DNA from: Lachnospiraceae bacterium
Lineage (GTDB): Bacteria > Bacillota > Clostridia > Lachnospirales > Lachnospiraceae
Assembly (NCBI GenBank): GCA_017399685.1
Contig: JAFQBM010000052.1
Coordinates: 1 to 42,973, forward strand
Direction: 5' to 3'
DNA length: 42,973 bases
The position numbers and the translations under genes are program-made. The notes beneath the pieces are model-generated. The model was not told the DNA's origin. It searched no databases and worked only from the letters and a program-made list of their open reading frames with translations. This document shows, piece after piece, positions 15,110-23,800 of this stretch (the stretch's first letter is position 1; each line of letters opens with the position of its first letter).

Positions 15110-16786
15110 ATGCAGAAAGTAAAGTTTGATAAAGTAATTACAATTTTGGGCTTTATAGCATTTGCGTTAAGCATACTCTTTATTATTGAAAAGCTTATTA
15201 ATGTAAAAAGTGATAACATAGAAGCGTTAAAAGTTCAGGGGAATGCACGGATTGTAAGGAATGACGAGATACCTTGGGAGGGAAATTATGAGGAAGCTAC
15301 CTTGCTAGACGCATCAAGGGGCGATGTCATAAAGCTAACCATGGAAATGCCCATAGAACAGTTTCAAAATCCGGTTTTGGTGTTTCAGTCTGGGAATAAT
15401 AGAATTAAAGTTTATCAGGGTGGACAGTATATTTATTCTTTTGGAGAGTTACAGTATAAGAAAAATGCTCCCATAGCAGATACACAACTTATCGTTCCTT
15501 TGGATTTACGGAAAGGAAATGAGATAACCGTTGAAGTTACCGTGTCCAAGAGTGTATTTTTGTTTGATTTTCCGGAAATGTTGCTGGTGGAATCCATGGA
15601 TGTAGGGCATTATAAATTAATCGGAAATGCAGTACATACTTATATTGGTTTGTTTCTTATTTTGTTCGGTATTATTTTGTTTGCATTTTATGGTGCTAAT
15701 TTTAGAAAGGATTACCTTAACGATAATCTGGAATTGTTAATTTTGTCTGTTTATTCCGTGCTTGGTGGTGTATGGATGTGGACACATTATGGAATCCTGG
15801 AGATGTTTTGGGATAATACATATGCCATTGATTGTTTGAACATCATAAGCGAATTTACGATGCCGATATTGGTATTATTCTTCTTTTGTATAAAGTTACA
15901 TCATCAAAAAGCAAAATTATGGTTCAAGGCCTTGGCAGTGTCTGCTGTTATTTTTGTCATAGTGGTGTTACTTTTGCTGTCTGTGAAACGATTTTATTCG
16001 TTTGTTAGTTATGTTATATTGTGGTTTTATTTTATTTTAATTATTACAATTTTTGAATGGTATCTGGCACGGGGTTATTTTAAAAATAAAAGTAAGTTGA
16101 ATGGATTTATTCTGGCGTCGGTAATTTCTTATTATATTTCAGTTGTTATGTGCTTTTTAACATTGTTAACGGATGAATTTACTTTTGCACTCTTTCATAA
16201 AATATATTGCAATACCATTGTTTTCGTCATTGTGCAGATGTTTTTAGCCTATGTTCTTCCAATGTTGAATCATTTACGAGGAAGAACGGAAAGAGAAGTA
16301 TTGATTGAACTGGCGTATGTGGATGGTTTGACAGGATTGTTAAACCGGAACCGAAGCGAAGAAATTATGAATCAGATTCGATATGACGAAGAAAATTTTT
16401 ACTATGTGATAGAATTTGAAATTATCAATCTGAAAAAAATTAACAGAACCTACGGATATGCCAAGGGAGACCAGATATTGATTCGGTTTGCTCATGATTT
16501 AAAGAATGCATTTGAGGATGCCATGTTGGTAAGCCGTTATAGCGGAGATGAATTTATCGTGATTTTAGAAAATGAGGACCAGCAAAAATTGGATGATTGC
16601 TTGGAAATGTTTATGAAAAAGATAGATTTATATAACGAAGGACAGGATGAAGATGCAGTGATTCAGTATGTATATGGCATAGGTGAATGTAACTGTATGC
16701 TCAAAGGTCACGATATTTATAAGATGTTAAAAGTGGCGGATAAACGTAAATATGAAAAGGCAAAACAGGTTACTTTTGATAAGTAA
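15110..16786 (+). CDS. membrane-bound GGDEF protein (variant SGDEF)
   Basis: A putative diguanylate cyclase, making c-di-GMP from two GTP. The 558 residues comprise an N-terminal helix (about 8-26), an extracellular jelly-roll-like sensor region (about 30-165), a seven-helix membrane part (about 170-370, 7TMR-DISM-like), and a C-terminal GGDEF domain beginning at YVDGLTGLLNR. The active-site loop reads S478-G-D-E-F in place of GGDEF, a change sometimes compatible with activity. No RxxD inhibitory site lies upstream of it. ATG 15110 is chosen, with GGAGG just ahead at 15102-15106; the earlier in-frame ATG at 15098 overlaps that site. A paralogue of the same architecture follows 101 bp later. 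Confidence 0.85.
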   Translation: MQKVKFDKVITILGFIAFALSILFIIEKLINVKSDNIEALKVQGNARIVRNDEIPWEGNYEEATLLDASRGDVIKLTMEMPIEQFQNPVLVFQSGNNRIKVYQGGQYIYSFGELQYKKNAPIADTQLIVPLDLRKGNEITVEVTVSKSVFLFDFPEMLLVESMDVGHYKLIGNAVHTYIGLFLILFGIILFAFYGANFRKDYLNDNLELLILSVYSVLGGVWMWTHYGILEMFWDNTYAIDCLNIISEFTMPILVLFFFCIKLHHQKAKLWFKALAVSAVIFVIVVLLLLSVKRFYSFVSYVILWFYFILIITIFEWYLARGYFKNKSKLNGFILASVISYYISVVMCFLTLLTDEFTFALFHKIYCNTIVFVIVQMFLAYVLPMLNHLRGRTEREVLIELAYVDGLTGLLNRNRSEEIMNQIRYDEENFYYVIEFEIINLKKINRTYGYAKGDQILIRFAHDLKNAFEDAMLVSRYSGDEFIVILENEDQQKLDDCLEMFMKKIDLYNEGQDEDAVIQYVYGIGECNCMLKGHDIYKMLKVADKRKYEKAKQVTFDK

Positions 16787-16887
16787 ACCGGCAGGATTGT
16801 GCGGTATTTCATGGACGGGTTTGTGATGATAAAGAATCCGTCTGGTGGATAGAAACAGAAGAAGAAACAGGAAGAGGAGGGATATGA

Positions 16888-18549
16888 TTGAAAAAGATGT
16901 TAAAATGGACACTTGTGTATTTGTTCATAGGTGTAATAGTAGGTATTTCTTTGCCACAGATAAAAAAAGATAATGTTTTGTATCCTTCCTATCAAATCAG
17001 GGATTCTATAGATATTTTATATAATGAGGAAGAATTGACGGTTGTTGATTTAAGTACTTATGAATTTTCGGGATTAAAGAAGGGGGATGATCTGGAACTG
17101 TATTTTCAGGTAGGAGAACTCGATTTGGAACAGCCTATGATAGCCTTTTTAACTTATCATTGTAATGTCCGGGTTTATGATAATGGACAGGTGATGTATG
17201 AATACGGATGGGATGAGGGCGAAGGAAAAAGAATGGCTCCTAGTGGGATACATATGATTCCGTTACAAAATACAAAGAACCATCAGATACGAATCTGTCT
17301 GGAGGTATTAGAGGATAATCCATTTACTTCTATTGACAAGGTAGAAATTCATGAAAGTTCTGTCTATTTTAAAGAATTTTTGCGAGAAAATGCTTTTAAT
17401 GTGGCCATAGGTGTGTTTATGATCGCGTTGGGTATTCTGATTCCTTTGGTGGTGATTGCCGTTGGAAAAATAGGAGGACAATACCGAAAAGCATTGTGGT
17501 TGAGTGGTTTTTGTATTTTGGCAGGAATCTGGATGGAATGTGACATTCATTTGATGCAGTTTTATGTGGAAGATTTATATTTTGTGTCAGAAGTGAAATA
17601 TTTTAGTCTTTATGCTTGTATCATACCATTACTGATGTTTTGTCAGGAAACCTTTCGTAATAAGAAAAAGAAGAACATTGTTAAAATCTGTACCATTGTT
17701 TCCAGTGTGCTATGTGGAGTGGTAATTTTACAACACTTTACAGGAATGGCCACCTTTGCTTCTAATCTGGTAAAGTATCAATTGATGGCGATAATCTGTG
17801 TAGGAATTGTATTTTTCATTGCGATTTCAGAATGTGTAGGGGAGGAAAATTCAGAAAGAGTATTTTGTCAGGGAGTTTGTCTTCTTTGCTGTTGTGTTTG
17901 TCTGGAATTAGTGCGTTTTAATGTGGCAAAGTATCTTTTTGCTAATGCGGAATTTTTGAAGTTCAGTCTGGCTTACATGGCATTTCTAATCTTTATTATC
18001 GTTATGCTGCATTCGTATTTTATGAGTCTGGTAGAATATTTTTCTGCACAAAGAAAAGCGGAAGTATTAGCGGAGTTGTCCTCTGTGGATATATTAACAG
18101 ACGTTGCAACCAGAATGCAGTGTAATAAGGAAATAGAAGCTCTGAAGGCCAAAGGACAAAAAGACTTTACTGTGATTTTGTTTGACCTGAATTATTTAAA
18201 GCATATCAATGAACGGTTTGGACATGAAATGGGAGACGCCTATATTTATGAGTTTGCGCAGATTTTAAAGTATTCTTTTGAAGATTGTTATCTGATTGGA
18301 AGAATGGGCGGCGATGAATTTATGGTGGTTTTAGAACAGGATGATATGAAAAAAGAAAAGGAATATCTGAATAAGGTTCAGGCTTATACCAACGAATATA
18401 ATGCGGACAAGAACAAAGTAATCCGCATCTCCTATGCCGTAGGAAGTGCCTCTAGTACAAAAATTGCACCCGTAGATTTCTGGGAGGTATATGACTTGGC
18501 AGACGACCGGATGCATGAATGTAAGAAGAGGATTAAAGCAAACAAGTAG
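16888..18549 (+). CDS. membrane-bound diguanylate cyclase (GGDEF), paralogue of the preceding gene
   Basis: Same architecture as its neighbour: N-terminal helix, extracellular sensor of about 140 residues, about seven membrane helices (residues 170-390), then a GGDEF domain starting near SSVDILTDVATR. The signature is intact (G474-G-D-E-F478), so cyclase activity is likely. There is no RxxD inhibitory site at the usual place. The TTG start at 16888 is favoured because GAGGAGG (16874-16880) is 7 bp upstream; the next in-frame ATG at 16897 would be 16 bp away. The pair are diverged duplicates that may sense related extracellular ligands or form heterodimers. DILTD replaces the more usual DxLTG at the domain start. 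Confidence 0.87.
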   Translation: MKKMLKWTLVYLFIGVIVGISLPQIKKDNVLYPSYQIRDSIDILYNEEELTVVDLSTYEFSGLKKGDDLELYFQVGELDLEQPMIAFLTYHCNVRVYDNGQVMYEYGWDEGEGKRMAPSGIHMIPLQNTKNHQIRICLEVLEDNPFTSIDKVEIHESSVYFKEFLRENAFNVAIGVFMIALGILIPLVVIAVGKIGGQYRKALWLSGFCILAGIWMECDIHLMQFYVEDLYFVSEVKYFSLYACIIPLLMFCQETFRNKKKKNIVKICTIVSSVLCGVVILQHFTGMATFASNLVKYQLMAIICVGIVFFIAISECVGEENSERVFCQGVCLLCCCVCLELVRFNVAKYLFANAEFLKFSLAYMAFLIFIIVMLHSYFMSLVEYFSAQRKAEVLAELSSVDILTDVATRMQCNKEIEALKAKGQKDFTVILFDLNYLKHINERFGHEMGDAYIYEFAQILKYSFEDCYLIGRMGGDEFMVVLEQDDMKKEKEYLNKVQAYTNEYNADKNKVIRISYAVGSASSTKIAPVDFWEVYDLADDRMHECKKRIKANK

Positions 18550-18579
18550 ACAGGTGGCACGAGAACGTGATACCTGTCT
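18548..18579 (+). terminator. possible weak terminator after the GGDEF pair
   Basis: AGACAGGT (18548-18555) pairs with ACCTGTCT (18572-18579), with an inner GCAC/GTG extension. It overlaps the stop codon and is followed only by GGTTT, so termination is probably partial. Confidence 0.4.
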
Positions 18580-18644
18580 GGTTTAGTGGAAATTTATAGA
18601 ATGAGTCAGAAATCATCAAGAAGAAATGAAGGAAATTAGGAACG

Positions 18645-20174
18645 ATGGAACATATTTTAATCCATGAAATGATTGAAGATCATAACGAAAGAATGTTGAA
18701 TCTTAGGAAGTATTATCCTTTTTTTCAACTGATGAATACGAATTTTACCACATATAAAGAAGGACGATATGAAGTATTGGACATGGCATATCTTACGATG
18801 GCTGTAATCCGATACTTTATTCATGAGAATAATTTTAACGACCAGGATGTAAGCTATGAAGAATATGCCACATTCCTGTCCTCGGTATTACAGCGGGATT
18901 TCTCTTTGCTGTTGGAGATAGAAGAAGAACGGGAGTTAATTCGCTATATTTTTGAAAAATTGTTTCATGATGGAAAACCTTTTGAATTTACTTATTTTGA
19001 CCCGAAGGATAAAAAAAGAAAACTGGCAAGGGTGAAGTTATTCGAAAGTGACGTAAAAGAAGGAAGAATCTTATACCACCTAACCAAAGAGGCAGTGGAA
19101 TTTTACTTATATACCAAGGAAATGAAGGAAGAAAGCAAGATTAGTGTGCAGCAGCTTCTGCTGGAAAAGATGATTCGTACCAATAACTTTAAGGGTGGTA
19201 TCGAAGTAGTCCGAAGAATGAACAATGAAGTAAAGAAGATTTCCTATGAGAAACGGGATGTGGTGAAGCTTCTTTCTGAGGATATTTTTGAGGGTGTAAA
19301 GGCCTATGATGCTTATGTGGAAAATGTGGCTGGCTGGTTTGCCCAAGAGCAGAAATTATTTAAGAAGAATCAGGAACTGGTAAAAAAAGCGTTGGAAAAG
19401 GCGGAATTAAAAGAAGAAACCTCCTATGATGCGGACAAGTACCAGCAGGCACTGAATGATATTTCTGCTCTGGAAGTGGAGTTGAAAAAGACCATTTACC
19501 GTCACTCGGAACTGATGAGAGAGTCCGTAGAACTGACTGCCTCCATTGATGGCATGATAAAGGCGGCAAAGTTGCGGAAATTAAGGCCTGTCTTTGATTT
19601 TAAGAAGGCTGAGGCCATGGCGAAGAAAGAGGATACCCCAAGTGTATTTGGGGAGCTTTTAAGTCCGTTCTGGCTGCCAAACAAACAAAAGAAGTTCAGC
19701 TTTGATTTATTAAGCGAAGGACTTTCTTTTAAGCCGAAGGAAGAAAAGAAAAGGGAAAAGATAGTAAAAGTCGTAGATACGGAAAACTATGTATTTGAGG
19801 ATGAACTGGAAGAAGAGCGAATTTCCAATAACTTTGAAAAGTTATTAGGAGAATTGTTCCGTCAGCTAATGAAAAAGGATAAAATCACCTTAAGAGAATA
19901 CAATGCCATCCTTGAAATTAAGTTTGGAAAAGAGATTTATCAGAATGGGGATTATTATTCCTTCCTGGTGCATTTAAGTCAGAAGAAGGAATACCATGTG
20001 GATAAATTACTTTTGGCTTCTGAAACCTTTTTAGAAGGCATGGTTTCCGGCATGATGAAACAGAAAATGGGGAAGGAATATAAAGGATTGAAGTTTACCT
20101 TACATTTTCTGGAGGAAGAAATTGCCTTACATGGTGCCTTTAAGGTGACGGATATGATATTTGAAAGGATTTAG
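18645..20174 (+). CDS. jetA: JetA-like kleisin subunit (DUF5716) of a Wadjet-type SMC complex
   Basis: JetA is the kleisin (MukF-like) subunit that bridges the heads of the JetC SMC dimer. Wadjet complexes extrude DNA loops and restrict plasmids. The 509-residue product has an N-terminal helical/winged-helix part (1-150), a central coiled coil (about 200-310), a charged linker rich in Lys/Glu (about 350-400), and a C-terminal winged-helix-like region (about 400-509), the kleisin layout. It is the first gene of a tight operon: jetB starts 2 bp after its stop. The family assignment (DUF5716, which I remember as the type III JetA) is from memory of length, composition and operon, not from a search. 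AGGAA lies just before the ATG. Confidence 0.75.
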   Translation: MEHILIHEMIEDHNERMLNLRKYYPFFQLMNTNFTTYKEGRYEVLDMAYLTMAVIRYFIHENNFNDQDVSYEEYATFLSSVLQRDFSLLLEIEEERELIRYIFEKLFHDGKPFEFTYFDPKDKKRKLARVKLFESDVKEGRILYHLTKEAVEFYLYTKEMKEESKISVQQLLLEKMIRTNNFKGGIEVVRRMNNEVKKISYEKRDVVKLLSEDIFEGVKAYDAYVENVAGWFAQEQKLFKKNQELVKKALEKAELKEETSYDADKYQQALNDISALEVELKKTIYRHSELMRESVELTASIDGMIKAAKLRKLRPVFDFKKAEAMAKKEDTPSVFGELLSPFWLPNKQKKFSFDLLSEGLSFKPKEEKKREKIVKVVDTENYVFEDELEEERISNNFEKLLGELFRQLMKKDKITLREYNAILEIKFGKEIYQNGDYYSFLVHLSQKKEYHVDKLLLASETFLEGMVSGMMKQKMGKEYKGLKFTLHFLEEEIALHGAFKVTDMIFERI

Positions 20175-20176
20175 GT

Positions 20177-20890
20177 ATGGATAGCAGAAATTTAGAAAAG
20201 GCATTGGAGTTATATGCAAAATTAATTGCAGGAGAAAACGTAAGCAAGGTGGAAGGAAAAAACAGCCGCTTATACGAAGAATACAGTGAAAATCCGGAAG
20301 TCTATGAGATTCTGAATGTAATGTTAAAAAAATTGAATTTATCCATTTATGAATACGAAGAGTCTCTTTATGTCACCGCAGGACAGGGAAACCGGGTCTT
20401 TGGATATCAGAACGAAGAGTTAAAAAGAGCCATGGGAGTGCGTTTAAATAAGGAACTTTACCTTTGTTATTTTATTATTTATCAGGTACTTTTGTCCTTT
20501 TATTCTGATTCAGCTACCCTGTCTTATAAAGAATATGTAAAATTAGAAGAAATCGCTACCAGAGTGACGGAAAGTATCCGGTCCGTAAAGGAGAATATGC
20601 AGGTATTAGTTCAGGCGGAAGTGGAGGAAGACAGTTTTCTTGCCATTGCTTTGCTTTGGGATGAAGTACCTTATACTACCGGAACCGAGACTTTGGAGGT
20701 AAGGGCTTCGAAGGCTTCGAAGGCCGGTTATGTGAAGCTGGTCTTTAATTTCTTAAAATCCCAGGAATTATTTTTAGAAAATAACGAGCGGTATTATCCG
20801 ACTAAGAGATTTCGTGCATTGGCGGAACGCTATTTTGAAGAAAACAGAGGAACCTTATACGAATTATTTGGAGGAAAACAGGATGCCTAA
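20177..20890 (+). CDS. jetB: JetB-like KITE subunit (DUF6063) of the Wadjet-type complex
   Basis: JetB is the MukE/KITE-like partner that binds the kleisin JetA and, with it, the SMC heads. The 237 residues are mainly helical with winged-helix-like ends, without enzymatic motifs. The C-terminus (YYPTKRFRALAERYF, about residues 206-220) resembles the wing of a KITE protein. Its start is 2 bp after jetA's stop, and its last 8 bp overlap jetC, so the three are translationally coupled. The assignment rests on position, size and remembered DUF6063 pairing with DUF5716. A duplicated GGCTTCGAA (20703-20720) in the gene is a small local repeat. Confidence 0.75.
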   Translation: MDSRNLEKALELYAKLIAGENVSKVEGKNSRLYEEYSENPEVYEILNVMLKKLNLSIYEYEESLYVTAGQGNRVFGYQNEELKRAMGVRLNKELYLCYFIIYQVLLSFYSDSATLSYKEYVKLEEIATRVTESIRSVKENMQVLVQAEVEEDSFLAIALLWDEVPYTTGTETLEVRASKASKAGYVKLVFNFLKSQELFLENNERYYPTKRFRALAERYFEENRGTLYELFGGKQDA

Positions 20891-23800
20891 GATAAATCGA
20901 ATCCGTGTGAATAATGTAAAATATAATTTTGGCACACAGCAATATGATGATTTTGTGATGAAACTATATGGGAAAAATACGATTTATGATTTGGCAAACG
21001 GTGGTGGAAAAAGCGTTTTGATGCTTCTTTTGCTGCAAAACCTGATTCCAAATTGTACGTTGGACGAAAAACAACCCATTGAGAAATTGTTCCGCGGAGA
21101 CAGTAAAAATACCACCATCCATTCTTTGATTGAATGGGAACTGGATGAGAAGGATAAAAAAGACGGATATCTTTACCTTACCACAGGCTTTTGTGCCAAA
21201 AAGGCAAAGCAGAGTGAGGAAGAAAAGGACACCGCCAGCATTGATTATTTTAATTATTGCATTTTTTATCGGAAATACAATGAAAATGACATCATCAATC
21301 TTCCTTTGGTAAACGAAGAGGGAAGAATTACTTATAGTGGCTTAAAAAGTTATTTAAAAGAACTGGAAAAGAACGATTTAAGCCTAAAAGTCTATGTCTT
21401 TGATAAAAAGGGAGAGTACCAGAAATTTATTGCCAGATACGGGTTAATGGAAAGTCAGTGGGAAATCATCCGTGGAATCAATAAAACCGAAGGCCATGTA
21501 AGAACTTATTTTGAAACCAATTATAAGACCACCAGAAAAGTGGTGGAGGACTTGTTTATTGAAGAAATCATTGAAAAGGCATTTTTAAACCAGATTGATG
21601 GGGAAAATGTCACCCAGGATATGGCCCAGACTCTGTTACAGATTAAGGATAAACTCATTGAATTAACCAAGAAAAAGAAGGAAATTTCCTCCTATGACCG
21701 CCAGCAGGAACTCATCAATGTATTAATTGCAAGAATTGGCACTTTTTTAGAGCAGTATCAGGAAAAAGAAGAAAGCCTTTTCGGGTTAAAAAGGATTTAT
21801 CATAGTCTGGAATCCTGTTTAAAAGAAATAGAGGATGGCATTGAGGAAAAGAATCAGAAGCTGGAACAGATAGAAGAAAGCAACTTAGAGCAAAAGAAGA
21901 AAGAAGAAGTATTAAAACTAAACATCAACGAGCGTCAGAAAGAGGAACTGACTTTTGAACGGGAGACCTTACTCCAGCAAAAAAATACCGTGGAAGAGAA
22001 AATGGAAACCCTTTTAAAGGATTTAAACAAAAGGGAAAGTGTGAATGAATATCTGCGGTACTTAGAGGATGAGAAGGAACGGAAAGAACAAGAGGAAATT
22101 CTTCAAAGTTTTCAGGAGGGTAAGAAAGGCAGCAGGGAAGAGGCGGCTCTTTATGCCTATAATATCAAACTCCGTCTGGATGAGACATTATCTGAAACCG
22201 TAGAGGAAGAAAAAAGTCTTGCGAAGAAACAGGAAGAAATCGCCAAGGGACTTCAGGGATTAAAAGAGTCCGAGAAAGAACTGGAGTTAAAATTAAACCT
22301 TTCAAAGCATACCCTTACCATGCTTTCCAAAGAAGAACAGCAATGGAATCAGAAGATCAGCCGGTTGCGAAATGAATTATTACATCCCGTGTTAGGTTCT
22401 ACGAAGGATGCCCTGCATCAGAATGAGGAGCGGATGCGAAAACTCCAGAAAGAAGCAAAGGCAGTCAGGGAACAGGAGAATGGATGCCAGGAAATTTTAC
22501 TGGAACTGGGAGTACAAAGGGAAACCCTAAAGAAAGAAATCAAGGATTTGTACGAAAAGAAGGATGAACTCTTAGACGAAGAGAAGGAAATCGCAGAGGC
22601 TCTCAATAAACAAGAGAGATTAATGGAAATCTACGAGGTGAAAAACGAGAAGTTTTTAAAACAGGCGATTTTACAAAAAATCACCCTGAATCAGGAAGAA
22701 ACCCAGAAATTACGAAAGAAGCAGGACGAAACGAAAAAGTTCTTAAGAGCCTTGGAACAGGGAGAAAATCCTTATGTAGGAACCGGTGCAAAAACAGTAA
22801 AAGAGTATATTAAAACCAGACATGGAATGGATGCTATCCTTGGAATGGAGTATCTTCAAGGGTTAAAGGAAGAGGAACGAAAACGGCACCTTGAGAAACA
22901 GCCCTTACTTCCTTACGGTGTGCTGGTAGAGCATTTTTCCGAGTTATCCATGGATGAAAATCTTAAAAATCTGGAACTGGAAGAGGATATGGTTCCGATT
23001 TTTAATCTAGAAATGGAGAAAAAAATACAAAGTTCCTTTGAATCCAACTATATGTTTTTCGTAAGCCGGAAAAAAGAAGGCTTTGAACCTTGGAACAAAG
23101 AGGAAGAACAACTGAAAAAACAAGCAATACTGGGAGAGCTGAAAGTCTCCATTGAGGAAAAGGAACGACAGCTTTTCGCTTATGAGGAAGACTTAAAAGA
23201 AGTCCTTGCCATGAAGGAAGTAAGCAAAGATTCTTATGTGAAACGACTTGCCCAGTTTCGAACTTTTATGGAGGAAAAAGAAGAAAAAGTAAGTCAGGTT
23301 CTGGAAAAGGAAAAAGAACAAAAACATAAACTTTTGGAATACCAGAAAAAAGGTCAGGAATTCAGTGAAAAATTATTGGAAGGAAAGAAGGAAGAAAACA
23401 TTCTTCTTGAGATTCTGGCATTGCAGGAGGACTTAGAGGAAAAAGAAAAGGAAAGAAAAGAGGAACAGGAACAAATCCTTCTATGGAGCAAGGAGTTAGA
23501 AGAGGTCCAGAAACAGCTTTGGAACCTGCAGCAGAACTTATTAAAGGGAGAAGAAAAACGAAATGCCCTAAAAGAGAAGATAAACAAGGAATCAGAATTC
23601 TTCGAAAAGGAAGTTAAAGAGTATGTTCCGGAAGATGGGGACTGGGAGATTCTTACCCTTGTGGATTCTGTGCTTTTGGCGAAGTTTACCGCAGTGAAGG
23701 CATTGCTGAATAAGGCAGAGGTTTCTTTCGAGGATAAGAAGAGATTAATTAAGAGTTTAAAAAACAGCCAGGAAACTTCTTTGAAACGAATGAAAAAGAA

